A stretch of DNA of 64,000 bases, taken from Flavobacterium branchiicola. GTDB lineage: Bacteria > Bacteroidota > Bacteroidia > Flavobacteriales > Flavobacteriaceae. The first letter of the stretch is position 1. Every line of letters begins with the position of its first letter. The DNA lies in assembly GCF_018383905.1 (NCBI RefSeq), contig NZ_JAGYWA010000011.1, forward strand, positions 1 to 64,000. The letters are read 5' to 3'. The notes beneath the pieces were generated by a model that saw nothing but the letters and a program-made list of their open reading frames with translations, made no database searches and was not told the DNA's origin. This document shows, piece by piece, positions 42,858-52,432 of this stretch. The translations under genes were made by a program, and so were the position numbers.

Positions 42858-42883
42858 AAAAAAAAGGCCCCCGCCTTTTTTTT
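42858..42883. terminator. Bidirectional terminator between convergent genes
   Basis: AAAAAAAAGGC / GCCTTTTTTTT with a short C-rich loop; touches the stop of the FAD oxidoreductase gene. Confidence 0.75.
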
Positions 42884-44082
42884 CACCGCCCAAAGCGGTA
42901 GTACTCTAAATCCAGATTTTCCTTATTATTAATAGAATCCAGGATAGAATTCATTCCTATGGCGCTAAAAGTGATTCCGTTTCCTCCAAAGCCCAGAACA
43001 TAATGTTCGTTTTTATTGGGATTAGGTTTTCCAAAATAAGGTAATCCGTCTTTAGTTTCTCCAAAAGTTCCTGCCCAGGAATAATCCAGTTTAAAATTGA
43101 GATCGGGGAAACGTTTTTTAAAGTGTTTTAAAAGATAGAGTTCCTTTTTAGGGATTAATTTATCACGTCTTTTAGCATCTTTAAATTCTTCGTCTCCGCC
43201 GCCCATTATAATTCGGTTATCATCTGTAGTTCTAAAATAAAAATAAGGATCTGAAGTATCCCAAAATATGGCATTTTTAAATCCAGCAGGCAAATCTTCA
43301 AAACTTTCAGATGTTATAGCATAAGTACTTTTTAGATCAACTACTTTTTCAGAAAGCGTTTCTGTGCTTTCATAACCGGAACAATGTATAACGTGATCTG
43401 CCGTAATGGTAAATTTGTTTTCGGTATACGCAATGGCTTTATCTCCTGTATATTTTATTGAAGTAATATTGGTTTGGTCAAATATCTTCATTCCTTTTTT
43501 CTGGCAATAAGCCAATAAATCCTGTGCAAATCGATACGGATCCATAACGGCAGCCGTTTTAGATTCTATGGCGGCAAGCGCATTTAGCCCTAACTTTTTT
43601 AAATCGTATTTGGTTAACCAATTGACATCAAAACCATTTTCTTTTCGGCTTTTGAATTCATTTTTCAGATACGGAAGATCTTTTATTACGGTGCTGAAAT
43701 AAATACTTTTTTTGAATTCAAATCCGCAGTCGCTTTTAATTTCATCACAGATTTTTCGCAAGTCAAAAATTGCCTTTTTTCCATTCATATAACTATCTAC
43801 AGCACATTTTTTTCCTCTTATTTTGATTAATTCATGCAACGGAATATCTACTTCATATTGTAATAAAGCGGTACTTCCGGCTGTACTTCCGTTGCATACA
43901 TCGCGCCTATCGACCAATATAATCTTTTTCCCTTCGCTAATTAATTTGTAGGCAATTAAAGCTCCGGTGATTCCGCCGCCAATAATTAAAATCGAAGTTT
44001 CATAATTGGATCCAATTGAAGGATAACTTTGAATCAACGCATTTTTTATTGGCCAAAAAGTTTCTGTAGATCTTAGTTTCAT
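42883..44082 (-). CDS. FAD-dependent oxidoreductase (DAO family)
   Basis: 399 residues. Rossmann FAD site ILIIGGGITGALIAYKLISEGKKIILVD (~residues 30-57), then the DAO-type segment GSTAGSTALLQYEVD. Middle substrate region DPYRFAQDLLAYCQKKG, and the C-terminal FAD contact YVLGFGGNGITFSAIG. Similar to glycine oxidase/D-amino acid oxidase-like proteins and putidamonooxygenase-like PuuB/OrdL oxidoreductases, without a Rieske extension. Last gene of a minus-strand operon: its ATG overlaps the permease-like stop by 4 bp (ATGA). Substrate unknown. Confidence 0.88.
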   Translation of the reverse strand: MKLRSTETFWPIKNALIQSYPSIGSNYETSILIIGGGITGALIAYKLISEGKKIILVDRRDVCNGSTAGSTALLQYEVDIPLHELIKIRGKKCAVDSYMNGKKAIFDLRKICDEIKSDCGFEFKKSIYFSTVIKDLPYLKNEFKSRKENGFDVNWLTKYDLKKLGLNALAAIESKTAAVMDPYRFAQDLLAYCQKKGMKIFDQTNITSIKYTGDKAIAYTENKFTITADHVIHCSGYESTETLSEKVVDLKSTYAITSESFEDLPAGFKNAIFWDTSDPYFYFRTTDDNRIIMGGGDEEFKDAKRRDKLIPKKELYLLKHFKKRFPDLNFKLDYSWAGTFGETKDGLPYFGKPNPNKNEHYVLGFGGNGITFSAIGMNSILDSINNKENLDLEYYRFGR

Positions 44083-44615
44083 TTTTTTGCTGTTTTTCGA
44101 ACGGTTGATGTTGCTTTTGAAGTGGTTTTTGCAGTTGTTTTTGGAATTGCTCTTTTACTGTTTCTGTTTTTATCTTTTCGTTCATGTTGTTCGTGCGCTT
44201 CAGCAATCGAATGGGAGGTTCTGATCGTTTCATCTTTTTTGGCCAGTTCACTAAGTCTTCGATAATATTTCTGAATAATGACCATTTCTTCCTCGGTCAT
44301 ATTTTCTATATCAACAAGACTGTTGCTCGAATATTCATTTGATGCTACTAATTCGTTTAACTTTAGCTGAATGGCAAGAGAATCTTTATTTTGAGCTTTC
44401 TGAATCAGGAAAACCATCAGAAAGGTGATTATGGTTGTTCCGGTATTAATCACTAATTGCCAGGTCTCGGAATAATCGAAAACAGGCCCGGAAACTGCCC
44501 AGGCAACTACAATTAAAAAAGCGCCTATAAAAGCTGTTGTACTACCGGCGGCTTTAGAAACATGGGTTGCAAATTTTTCAAAAGCATTACTTTTATTTTG
44601 ATTTTTTGTTTTCAT
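44079..44615 (-). CDS. Low-affinity iron permease-like protein
   Basis: 178 residues. N-terminal KFATHVSKAAGSTTAFIGAF and two membrane helices with TWQLVINTGTTIITFLMVFLIQ, the signature of the low-affinity iron permease family. A helical domain (LAIQLKLNELVA, EEEMVIIQKYYRRLSELAKK) follows, and the last ~50 residues are an unusual Lys/Thr/Ala-rich basic tail (TTAKTTSKATSTVRKTAKK). Iron transport by the bacterial members is not proven. Start overlaps the AsmA gene by 23 bp. Confidence 0.83.
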   Translation of the reverse strand: MKTKNQNKSNAFEKFATHVSKAAGSTTAFIGAFLIVVAWAVSGPVFDYSETWQLVINTGTTIITFLMVFLIQKAQNKDSLAIQLKLNELVASNEYSSNSLVDIENMTEEEMVIIQKYYRRLSELAKKDETIRTSHSIAEAHEQHERKDKNRNSKRAIPKTTAKTTSKATSTVRKTAKK

Positions 44616-47442
44616 TTGGGTTTGACTTTTTAGGATTACTAACCTTTTCTTCTTTAATTACTTTATTGTGTTTTTCATCATAAACAGCATCATCAATTTT
44701 TTGACCCGTTTTGCTGAATATTTTGATTTTTGGAGCTTCATGTGTTCCTGTAATAACGATTGGAAAACCAATGATTCCGAAGGGCGGCAGACCAAGACGC
44801 ATTCTTAAATCCAGAAGTCCGTCAAAACTGCTTGTTCCTTTTATAGTTGGTTTAAAACTGGCAACGCTAAAGGTGAAAGGTTCTATATGAATTAAATTAT
44901 TATCGATATTGGATTTAATTTCGATTCCTTTCATAGTAGGATCATCAAGACCTTTTTGCCCTGTTTGAGAACTGATTCCGTCAAATAATTTTAAACCTTT
45001 GACTTTTACATCGCGAAGATTAATCGTGCCTTCGCCTTCAAGAGATTCATAAATAGGGCCCATATTTCCATTTAAATCGCCTTTTACTTTATAATCAACA
45101 GAAATAATTCCCTGTGCTTTTTCGGCAACGGTAACCATATCATGAAACATCGGAATTTCTTTGTAAGCACGTTGTACACTAAAATCTTTTGCTTTAAAAT
45201 GGGCATCAAAATGTGCTGCAGTTGGAGATTCATCTTTGTAGGAAGCATCAATTCCTAATATGCAATCGATAATATTGAAAGTGGCATTTTCTAAATAAAA
45301 ACCACTTTTTGCAATTCCCACTTTTCCTGAAAGTTTGTTTAAAACCAAACCGTTATATTCCACTTTGTCTGCATTTGCAGTAAGTGCGACATTTAGATTT
45401 TTAGGAACAATGACCACGCCGCTCATTTTTGGATGATCTTCTTTGGCATATTCAACCTCGATATTACGATCTTTATTTTCGCCTTTTTCCAAAGCCATAA
45501 ATTCATCAACATTAATGAGCTTTGATTTCATATTGAAGTTTCCGCTCAGTGTTCCGTGTGATTCCAGAAAATAATTAATCGTATTTAGAAGATAACCATT
45601 AATATCAAAATCAGATTTTCCATAAGAAGCGTTGAATTTCTCAAACCACATTTTTTCATTTTGAAAACGGAAATTACCTTGTTTAATGAAAAAAGCTTTC
45701 GGAAATAATTCTGAAGTTGCTTTAATATTTTTGAGCAGAATTGTTCCGCGATTATCCAGTTTATCGTATTGTCCGGTTGTGGCATAACTTTGTTTTCCTT
45801 TAAGCGAAAGATCGGCTTTTGCGTAACCGTTTACATCAAGACCTTTTTGTGAAAACACTTTGTAAATACTGCCAATATTGAGTTCGCCTTTTATTTTTGC
45901 ATTATAAGCCAAGTCATTAAAGTCAGATAAAGTGGCGTTTACATACATTGGGTTTCCCTCAAAAACAAAAGAGGCAGGAGCGACAGCCACAATCAAATCC
46001 TGATAAGTTCCGGCTTTGTTGAGTACATTGGCAACAAAAGTAATGTTGGTAATTGGGTTAGGGTAGGAGTCTGTTTTTAGCCAGCCGTTTCTAAGTGAAA
46101 TCCCGCCAATAGTTTTTGGGAATAACTTTTTTGAGGTGCTAAAAAGACCTTTTGCCTGAATATTAGTTTTTAATATTCCTTTTAAATCAATGGAGTTTAA
46201 ACCTAATGCGGCGTCTACAACCGCAAGATCTAAGGCGCCTTTTACGCTTGCCTCCAGATTCATTTCGCTTAAACCTTTGCTGCGTAAATAAGCATTGAAA
46301 TAATCTTTTTCGCCTACTTTAAATTTTAATGTTCTTAGATTTATCATTAATCGTTCCTGATCTAAAGAAGGCAAAATGGCGTTTAAATCCATTTGAAAAT
46401 CCGTTAACGGAACAGGGGCATTTTTATAATTTACAGCGCCATTTCCAATTTTTAAATTGAACGCCAGATTTGGTTTCTGTTTTTTGGCAACATTATAATC
46501 TCCTTTAAAACTTAAAACTAAATCGCTTCGGCCTTCAATTTCGGTTTTTTCCAGCCAGGTTAAATATTCAGGAGGCATTACAGAAAGTAAATCTTTTACA
46601 GTCGTATTTTCTGATGCTGCTTTTATATTGATTTTGTAACCGTCTCGCAAAATGGTAAATAATCCCGTAAATTTTAAAGGCAGTTTATTGATGTGCAATT
46701 CATTTTTTTGAAGAATAAAAGAAAGCGCATGCGTATTGATGCGGGTAATTAAATTGGCACTGACTTCTTTTCTACGTAGATATCCGGTTCGGTCATAATA
46801 AAAATCCAGATTGTCAATTTTGGCATCGGTATTTAAATCAAAAATATCTTCGCTTAAATTTCCTTTTCCAACATAATTAAAACCGTTTGCATCGATTAAA
46901 ATTTTAGCTGAGCGATCGTTATATTTTACATGGCAGTCTTTTAAATCTATTCGTTCCAGACGAATTGCAGTTCCTTCTTCGGGCGCATTTGGATCATTTT
47001 TCTCTTCTTTTCGATCTTCAGGAGCGACATAAATATTATAATTGGCTTGTCCTTTTTCGTTTACCATCACATTAATCAACGCTTTGGAAACGTACAATTT
47101 GTTTATTTTAACTTCATTATCAAACAGCAATCTTTTTAAGTTGATGCCAAACGCAACTTGTTCTGCTTTTAGTAAAGTATCGTTTCTAAAAGGTGCTGAA
47201 CCTGTCATCGATAAATCATCAAGAGAAACCGTCAACGATGGAAAATGTGTAAAAAAGGAAAGTTTAGATTTCGAAAAATCTAATTTGGTATCTAAACGCT
47301 CGTTGGCAATTTTCTTTACTTCTGAAGCAATTTTTCCGGGGAATAACATAGGAAGCAAAAAAAGTAAAAGCAGGATTCCTGCAATTACTATTCCTGTCCA
47401 TTTAAGGATTTTTAGGCTTATATTTTTATAGGAAGATTTCAT
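44593..47442 (-). CDS. AsmA-family bridge-like lipid transfer protein
   Basis: 949 residues from ATG 47442, giving one N-terminal membrane helix (KWTGIVIAGILLLLFLLPMLF). The frame stays open for 80 codons further upstream, but this is the shadow of the Lys/Glu-rich mlaD tail. The rest is repetitive beta-strand sequence of AsmA type (LDFSKSKLSFFTHFPSLTVS at the start, LRMRLGLPPFGIIGFPIVIT near the end). AsmA-like proteins form hydrophobic grooves that carry phospholipids between membranes. It starts 10 bp after mlaD. Confidence 0.9.
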   Translation of the reverse strand: MKSSYKNISLKILKWTGIVIAGILLLLFLLPMLFPGKIASEVKKIANERLDTKLDFSKSKLSFFTHFPSLTVSLDDLSMTGSAPFRNDTLLKAEQVAFGINLKRLLFDNEVKINKLYVSKALINVMVNEKGQANYNIYVAPEDRKEEKNDPNAPEEGTAIRLERIDLKDCHVKYNDRSAKILIDANGFNYVGKGNLSEDIFDLNTDAKIDNLDFYYDRTGYLRRKEVSANLITRINTHALSFILQKNELHINKLPLKFTGLFTILRDGYKINIKAASENTTVKDLLSVMPPEYLTWLEKTEIEGRSDLVLSFKGDYNVAKKQKPNLAFNLKIGNGAVNYKNAPVPLTDFQMDLNAILPSLDQERLMINLRTLKFKVGEKDYFNAYLRSKGLSEMNLEASVKGALDLAVVDAALGLNSIDLKGILKTNIQAKGLFSTSKKLFPKTIGGISLRNGWLKTDSYPNPITNITFVANVLNKAGTYQDLIVAVAPASFVFEGNPMYVNATLSDFNDLAYNAKIKGELNIGSIYKVFSQKGLDVNGYAKADLSLKGKQSYATTGQYDKLDNRGTILLKNIKATSELFPKAFFIKQGNFRFQNEKMWFEKFNASYGKSDFDINGYLLNTINYFLESHGTLSGNFNMKSKLINVDEFMALEKGENKDRNIEVEYAKEDHPKMSGVVIVPKNLNVALTANADKVEYNGLVLNKLSGKVGIAKSGFYLENATFNIIDCILGIDASYKDESPTAAHFDAHFKAKDFSVQRAYKEIPMFHDMVTVAEKAQGIISVDYKVKGDLNGNMGPIYESLEGEGTINLRDVKVKGLKLFDGISSQTGQKGLDDPTMKGIEIKSNIDNNLIHIEPFTFSVASFKPTIKGTSSFDGLLDLRMRLGLPPFGIIGFPIVITGTHEAPKIKIFSKTGQKIDDAVYDEKHNKVIKEEKVSNPKKSNPNENKKSK

Positions 47443-47452
47443 GGCATATAGT

Positions 47453-48283
47453 TTATGATTTTGTTTTTTCGGCTTGCGCTTTCTTAGCGTCTTCTTCTTT
47501 CTGTTTTTCTTCTTTAGCTTTGTCTTGCTTCTCCTTTTCTTCTTTAGCCTCTTTTTCAGCTTTCTCTTGCTTCTCTTCTCTTTTTTCTTTTTTCTCTTCC
47601 TGCTTTTTCTCTTTTTCTTTCTCTTTTTTCTTAAAGTAACCTCTAAACAGAAAATTGCTTTTTGCTGCTTCCATATTATCACTAAAACCTTTTGTCCCGG
47701 TTTCTAAATTTGATAGTGTATTCGAAACGCTGTTGGCCATTTTATCATCTCGTACTAATCTTGCCAAAGCACCATTTCCGTTATTCATGCTATGGCTAAA
47801 AATGGCTAGTTCTTCAGATATTACGCCAACATTGTCCACGCTTTTCTTTACGCTTTTCATAATGTCGTTCATTTCTATTCCGTCGATAGAAGCGATTGCG
47901 CCGTTGTTTTCAATTATTTTAGTAGATTTTATTCCCGGAGTAATCGTAAGGACTTTGTCTCCCATTAATCCGTCTGAACCAATGCTGGCACGCGCATCTG
48001 TTTTTATAAATTCACGAACATCATCTTTTATGACCATAGAAACCACCACCGAAGAATCGTTTATTAATCTGATTTCTTCGACTGTACCAATATTAATTCC
48101 TGAAAAACGAACATTGTTCCCGACTTCCAAACCGCTGACGGTTTTAAATCGTGAGGAAATATGAAACGTTGAACCAAAAAGGTTTTTTTGTTTTCCAATA
48201 AAATAAATAGCCATTATAAAAAGTAACAAACCAATTGTTACAAACATTCCTAGTTTCCAGGTATATCCAGATTGCTTTTCCAT
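47453..48283 (-). CDS. mlaD: MlaD/MCE-domain protein with Lys/Glu-rich tail
   Basis: 276 residues. One N-terminal membrane helix (LGMFVTIGLLLFIMAIYFIG), the MCE domain (FKTVSGLEVGNNVRFSGINIG, SIGSDGLMGDKVLTITPG, residues ~40-120) and a helical region. The last ~65 residues are almost pure Lys, Glu, Gln and Ala (KEKEKKQEEKKEKREEKQEK and on), predicted as a long charged helix. MCE proteins make rings that receive lipids from an MlaEF transporter. The tail is much longer and more charged than in typical MlaD. Confidence 0.92.
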   Translation of the reverse strand: MEKQSGYTWKLGMFVTIGLLLFIMAIYFIGKQKNLFGSTFHISSRFKTVSGLEVGNNVRFSGINIGTVEEIRLINDSSVVVSMVIKDDVREFIKTDARASIGSDGLMGDKVLTITPGIKSTKIIENNGAIASIDGIEMNDIMKSVKKSVDNVGVISEELAIFSHSMNNGNGALARLVRDDKMANSVSNTLSNLETGTKGFSDNMEAAKSNFLFRGYFKKKEKEKEKKQEEKKEKREEKQEKAEKEAKEEKEKQDKAKEEKQKEEDAKKAQAEKTKS

Positions 48284-48350
48284 GATTTCTAATGCAATTA
48301 TAAATTATGAGTTATAAATTATGAGTACTTTTAGCTTAACAGCTTATTGC

Positions 48351-49142
48351 CTAAAGCTTAACGCCTTCAAAAAATGAGCGCACCCATTCGTCTTCGTCTT
48401 TTTCTAATTCTTCATAAGTTCCTTCGGCATGAATTACACCGTCTTTGAGAACCATAATTCGGTCGGCAGTCATTTTGGCGCAGGCCATATCGTGCGTTAT
48501 AATTATGGATGAAGTTTTTTGTTTGTGTTTAATGTCCAGAATCAGTTCGCTTATTTCTCGTGAAGTAATAGTGTCTAATCCTGTTGTGGGTTCATCGTAC
48601 AAAATGATTTCCGGTTTTAAGATTAGTGTTCTTGCTAAGCCAATTCTCTTTCTCATTCCGCCCGATAATTCAGATGGCATTTTATCGATCGCTTCACTTA
48701 ATCCGACATTTTCAAGGGCTTCCATAACTTCATTTTCAATTTCATCAGTGCTTAAATCTCTTTTATGCGCCCGAAGCGTAAAAGCAAGATTTTCTCTCAC
48801 AGACATGGAATCATACAAAGCGGCACTTTGAAATAAAAATCCAATTCTGACTCTAATTTTATTCAGCTCTTCTTTGGATAAATTCAAAACATTTTCATCA
48901 AAAACTTTAATTTCGCCTTTGTCCGGATTTATTAATCCGACAATACATTTTATGGTAACCGATTTACCGGAACCGGAGCGTCCTAGAATCACTAAATCTT
49001 CCCCTTTATTTACCGTAAGATTTACGCCTTTTAAAACCTCATTATCGCCACCAAAAGTTTTGTGTAGGTCCTTAATTTCGATAATTGGGCCTTGCTTTTT
49101 TTCTTTGGTTTTAGGTTCGATATTTTCTTTTTCTTTAATCAT
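48351..49142 (-). CDS. mlaF: MlaF-type ABC transporter ATPase
   Basis: 263 residues. Walker A LGRSGSGKSVT, Q-loop FLFQSAALYDSMSVREN, ABC signature LSGGMRKRIGLARTL, Walker B IILYDEPTTGLD and H-loop SIIITHDMA are all intact. The N-terminal ~20 residues are a charged extension. Powers lipid movement with MlaE, whose stop lies 1 bp upstream of its ATG. Confidence 0.95.
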   Translation of the reverse strand: MIKEKENIEPKTKEKKQGPIIEIKDLHKTFGGDNEVLKGVNLTVNKGEDLVILGRSGSGKSVTIKCIVGLINPDKGEIKVFDENVLNLSKEELNKIRVRIGFLFQSAALYDSMSVRENLAFTLRAHKRDLSTDEIENEVMEALENVGLSEAIDKMPSELSGGMRKRIGLARTLILKPEIILYDEPTTGLDTITSREISELILDIKHKQKTSSIIITHDMACAKMTADRIMVLKDGVIHAEGTYEELEKDEDEWVRSFFEGVKL

Positions 49143-49143
49143 C

Positions 49144-49902
49144 TTAATAAATTAAGTCGGTTAATTGTACGGCCACCATATCAATAATAAATATGCTTAA
49201 TGAAGCTGTGACTACGGCCGAGTTGGCTGCGCGCCCTACACTTTCAGTTCCGTTTGCTGCATTAAAACCTTTGTAACATCCAATCATTCCAATAAAGTAA
49301 CCAAAGAAAAACGTTTTGATCGTGGCCGGAATTAAATCTGAAAATTCAAGCGATTGGATAATCTGGGTTAAATAGCGATAGAAATTCACATCTCCATGAA
49401 TATTGATGCCTGCAAATCCGCCTAAAATTCCAACAGCATCAGCAAAAAACACTAAAAGCGGAACCATTAATGTACAGGCTAAAATGCGCGTTACAACCAA
49501 ATAATTGTATGGATTTATTGCTGATACTTCCATGGCGTCTATTTGTTCTGTTACTTTCATGGAACCCAATTCTGCACCAATTCCGGATGAAATTTTTCCG
49601 GCACAGATCAGTGCTGTAATAACCGGCGCAATTTCTCTTATTAAGGAAAGTGCCACCATTCCCGGAAGCCAGCTTTCTGCACCAAATTTCACCAAGGTTG
49701 GTCGCGACTGTAAAGTCAGAACCAATCCCATGATAAATCCCGTGATAGAAACTAACGGAAGTGATTTATACCCGATATAATAACATTGTTTCAAAAACTC
49801 TTTTGCCTCATAAGGAGGAATAAAAACCTCCTTAAAAAACCGCTTTGCAAACAAGGTTGCATCTCCAATTTGTGCGAATGTATTTTTTAAGCTGAGAATC
49901 AA
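49144..49902 (-). CDS. mlaE: MlaE-type permease
   Basis: 252 residues with five to six membrane helices and the MlaE segments SITGFIMGLVLTLQ, REIAPVITALICAGKISSGIGAELGSMKVTEQIDAM and FFFGYFIGMIGCYKG. The frame begins with TTG at 49902; a stop lies just upstream and no ATG is available before the conserved region, so TTG appears to be the real start. First gene of the mlaE-mlaF-mlaD-asmA operon. Confidence 0.92.
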   Translation of the reverse strand: MILSLKNTFAQIGDATLFAKRFFKEVFIPPYEAKEFLKQCYYIGYKSLPLVSITGFIMGLVLTLQSRPTLVKFGAESWLPGMVALSLIREIAPVITALICAGKISSGIGAELGSMKVTEQIDAMEVSAINPYNYLVVTRILACTLMVPLLVFFADAVGILGGFAGINIHGDVNFYRYLTQIIQSLEFSDLIPATIKTFFFGYFIGMIGCYKGFNAANGTESVGRAANSAVVTASLSIFIIDMVAVQLTDLIY

Positions 49903-50093
49903 AATATTTTATTTTATGAGTTATTAAAAAGCTGAAAATCAATTTTTTTAACAGTTGTATCTTCTTTTTTAATTATATACGAAAGTTACCGTTATACTTG
50001 TTAAAATGTTTTACAGAACTTTTTTTCAAGCTTATATAATTTTCATCAACTCACAATAATTCGAATAAAGTCACGTTCGCGATTTTCATAAAA

Positions 50094-50124
50094 CAAAAAA
50101 TCCCTTTCATTAAGAAAGGGATTT
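50094..50124 (-). terminator. Terminator of the GH130-GT operon
   Basis: 11-bp perfect stem AAATCCCTTTC / GAAAGGGATTT with a T-run on the minus strand. Confidence 0.9.
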
Positions 50125-50161
50125 CCCGGGTTGAATCGAATTTTGGTTAGTTTTCCTTCAA

Positions 50162-52432
50162 TTAAGAGTTAATTGCAATACCGGTTCTGGTTTTTATAAG
50201 TGGGATAATTTTAACTTCAGACTGTTTGAAGTTTTCCATTAATAATCGTGCTGTTAAATAACAAACAGTAGATTCTGCTCCCTGATTTAAATTTACATTT
50301 TCTTTTTCAAGTCCGTCGTAACCGCCTCCGCTTACAGGATTGTACATAATCTGATTTAAATGGTTTTTTCCTAAGAACCAGTTAAATGCTGTTTTCATTT
50401 TGTTTTTATATTCCGGAATATCAAATGCATTGTAAAAAGCATTTAAGGTTTGAATGGTGTACGAAACATCAATTGGCTGTTCGCCATATTCTCTTGGCAC
50501 CGCACCTTTATGATACCAACCCTGATTTGAAATTACTTTAAAGTCTTTGTTGACAAACATTTTCGATAACAGGAAATCAAGAGAATCTAATGCTACTTTT
50601 TTGTAAATTGGTTTGTTTGTAATTAAGTAGGCATACAACATCGATTCCGGTAAAATTCCGTTCGCGTATGTTAGATAATTTTCGAACCATTTCCAGTTTT
50701 CGGAAGCATGATCTTCATAATTTGCCAGCAACTTAGTATTCAGTTTATTGATAATTGCGGCAACATACAAATTTGGAATTGCATTATGGTACAAATACAA
50801 ACCTTTTGTAGCAAAACCAATTGAACGCGGCGATTGTATTGTTTCGGCCCATTTTAAGGCGCCCAATAAACATTTTTCTGCTTTTTTTGAAATGTTTTCC
50901 GGTAGAATATCCATGTTTGAAACTACGGTTCCCAAAGCCCAGATTGCTCTTGCATTAGAATCTTCTAAATTAACTTCGGCATTTTGTTCAATATGTTCAC
51001 GATATTCCTGATCGACATAATTGATGAAATCGCCTTTTGGTTTTTGACATCTTTCAATAAAATCGAGATAAATTAAAATATACGGAAGATCGTCTTTGTC
51101 GCCGGTTAATTTATAATGCATGCAAAAGGCAATTAAGGCACGGGCATTATCATCTAAAGTATAACCGGATTCCAGATCTGGAATTGAAATTTTACTGAAT
51201 TGAATAATTCCAAGTTCGGTTGTTAGTTTTTTGATGTGTCGCAACTGAATTTCCGGATACGAATATTTAATTTCTGATGGATTTTCAATTAATCTTTTAT
51301 AAGTATTCATATGAGTCAGTGCAGCATTTTCCCAGGAAGAAGCTCTCATTTTAGTAAAAGCATTAATTCCCATTTCATGTCTCAGATTTTCGTCTGAAAT
51401 TAATTTTAAGGTAGATTCTGCAAACTGATCTACATTTCCAATATCAACAAGGATTCCGCAATCGGAAGTTAAGACTTCTTTTGTATGAGGAATTTTAGAT
51501 GCTACCATAGGACAAGCACAACTCATCGCATAAGCAAAAGTGCCGCTTACAGCCTGATTTGGATCTTTGGAAGTAAACAAATAAATATCCGTGGCTTTTA
51601 AATAATCTAAAAGCTCTTCGGTATCTAAATATTCATTGATGAAACGAACATTGTTTTGCAAATTTAAATCTTCTACAAGTGCTTCCAGTTTATTGCGATA
51701 AGCATCGACACCATCAACAATTAGATTTGGATGTGTTCTGCCAATGATTAGATAAAGTAAGTTGGGTTCTTTTTTTACGATTTTTGCTAAAGCTTGTAAA
51801 CCGGTTTCTATATTTTTTCCTTCTCCCAGAAGTCCAAAAGTAGATAGTACAAGTCGATCCTGAATATCGTATTTTGCTTTTGCCTGATGCGGCGTGTCAT
51901 AAACTACAATGTGTGTTCCGTGTGGTACCATTGTGATTATCTCTTCGGAAATGCCATAATCCGTCATCAAAATTTCTTTGGACTGATTGGTCATCACAAA
52001 AACAGATTTGCTATAACTCAACAGCAGTTTCACAAATGTTCTTAATTCAGGATTCGGGTTTGGAATAACGCTATGAAAAGTAAAAGTAACTGGTTTTTTA
52101 ATCGCAGTTAAAAAGTCTAGTAAATGATCACCATATTGTCCGCCAAATAAACCAAATTCATGTTGAATATGAACTAGTTTTATGTTTTTATCCTTATTTA
52201 TTTCCTCGGCAACTTTTGTATACTCTTCTCTGTTTTTTGTATTTAAGGTATAAGCCTGTTCGGGATTTTCTTTTGGCTGATTAACGAGTTCGCAAATTTC
52301 ACAAGAAATTGATTTGCCAAAAACATCGCTAATTCCTTTTATTGTATCTTGAGTATAAGTTGCTATTCCACATTGCGTTGGCGGAAATGTTGAGAGAAAA
52401 ACTATTTTTGATTTATTTGATAACTTCTTCAT
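50162..52432 (-). CDS. GT4 glycosyltransferase fused to a helical (alpha/alpha-barrel-like) domain
   Basis: 756 residues, about twice the size of a GT4 enzyme. Residues ~1-390 have the GT-B fold: FLSTFPPTQCGIATYTQ with the nucleotide-sugar HxHxx region IQHEFGLFGGQYG, RLVLSTFGLLGEGKNIE, and the GT4 E-x7-E-like FTSKDPNQAVSGTFAYAMSC. Residues ~400-756 are a helical domain (YTLDDNARALIAFCMHYKL, ARAIWALGTVV, YDGLEKENVN) resembling an alpha/alpha-toroid of glycoside phosphorylases or epimerases. It overlaps the GH130 gene by 20 bp, so the two act together, probably on mannosides. Confidence 0.85.
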   Translation of the reverse strand: MKKLSNKSKIVFLSTFPPTQCGIATYTQDTIKGISDVFGKSISCEICELVNQPKENPEQAYTLNTKNREEYTKVAEEINKDKNIKLVHIQHEFGLFGGQYGDHLLDFLTAIKKPVTFTFHSVIPNPNPELRTFVKLLLSYSKSVFVMTNQSKEILMTDYGISEEIITMVPHGTHIVVYDTPHQAKAKYDIQDRLVLSTFGLLGEGKNIETGLQALAKIVKKEPNLLYLIIGRTHPNLIVDGVDAYRNKLEALVEDLNLQNNVRFINEYLDTEELLDYLKATDIYLFTSKDPNQAVSGTFAYAMSCACPMVASKIPHTKEVLTSDCGILVDIGNVDQFAESTLKLISDENLRHEMGINAFTKMRASSWENAALTHMNTYKRLIENPSEIKYSYPEIQLRHIKKLTTELGIIQFSKISIPDLESGYTLDDNARALIAFCMHYKLTGDKDDLPYILIYLDFIERCQKPKGDFINYVDQEYREHIEQNAEVNLEDSNARAIWALGTVVSNMDILPENISKKAEKCLLGALKWAETIQSPRSIGFATKGLYLYHNAIPNLYVAAIINKLNTKLLANYEDHASENWKWFENYLTYANGILPESMLYAYLITNKPIYKKVALDSLDFLLSKMFVNKDFKVISNQGWYHKGAVPREYGEQPIDVSYTIQTLNAFYNAFDIPEYKNKMKTAFNWFLGKNHLNQIMYNPVSGGGYDGLEKENVNLNQGAESTVCYLTARLLMENFKQSEVKIIPLIKTRTGIAINS

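Noticed and set aside
47443..47682. 80-codon Lys/Arg-rich N-terminal extension of the AsmA gene
   Set aside because: It is the alternative-frame shadow of the Lys/Glu-rich mlaD 3' end. The ATG at 47442 gives a proper membrane anchor right after the mlaD stop.
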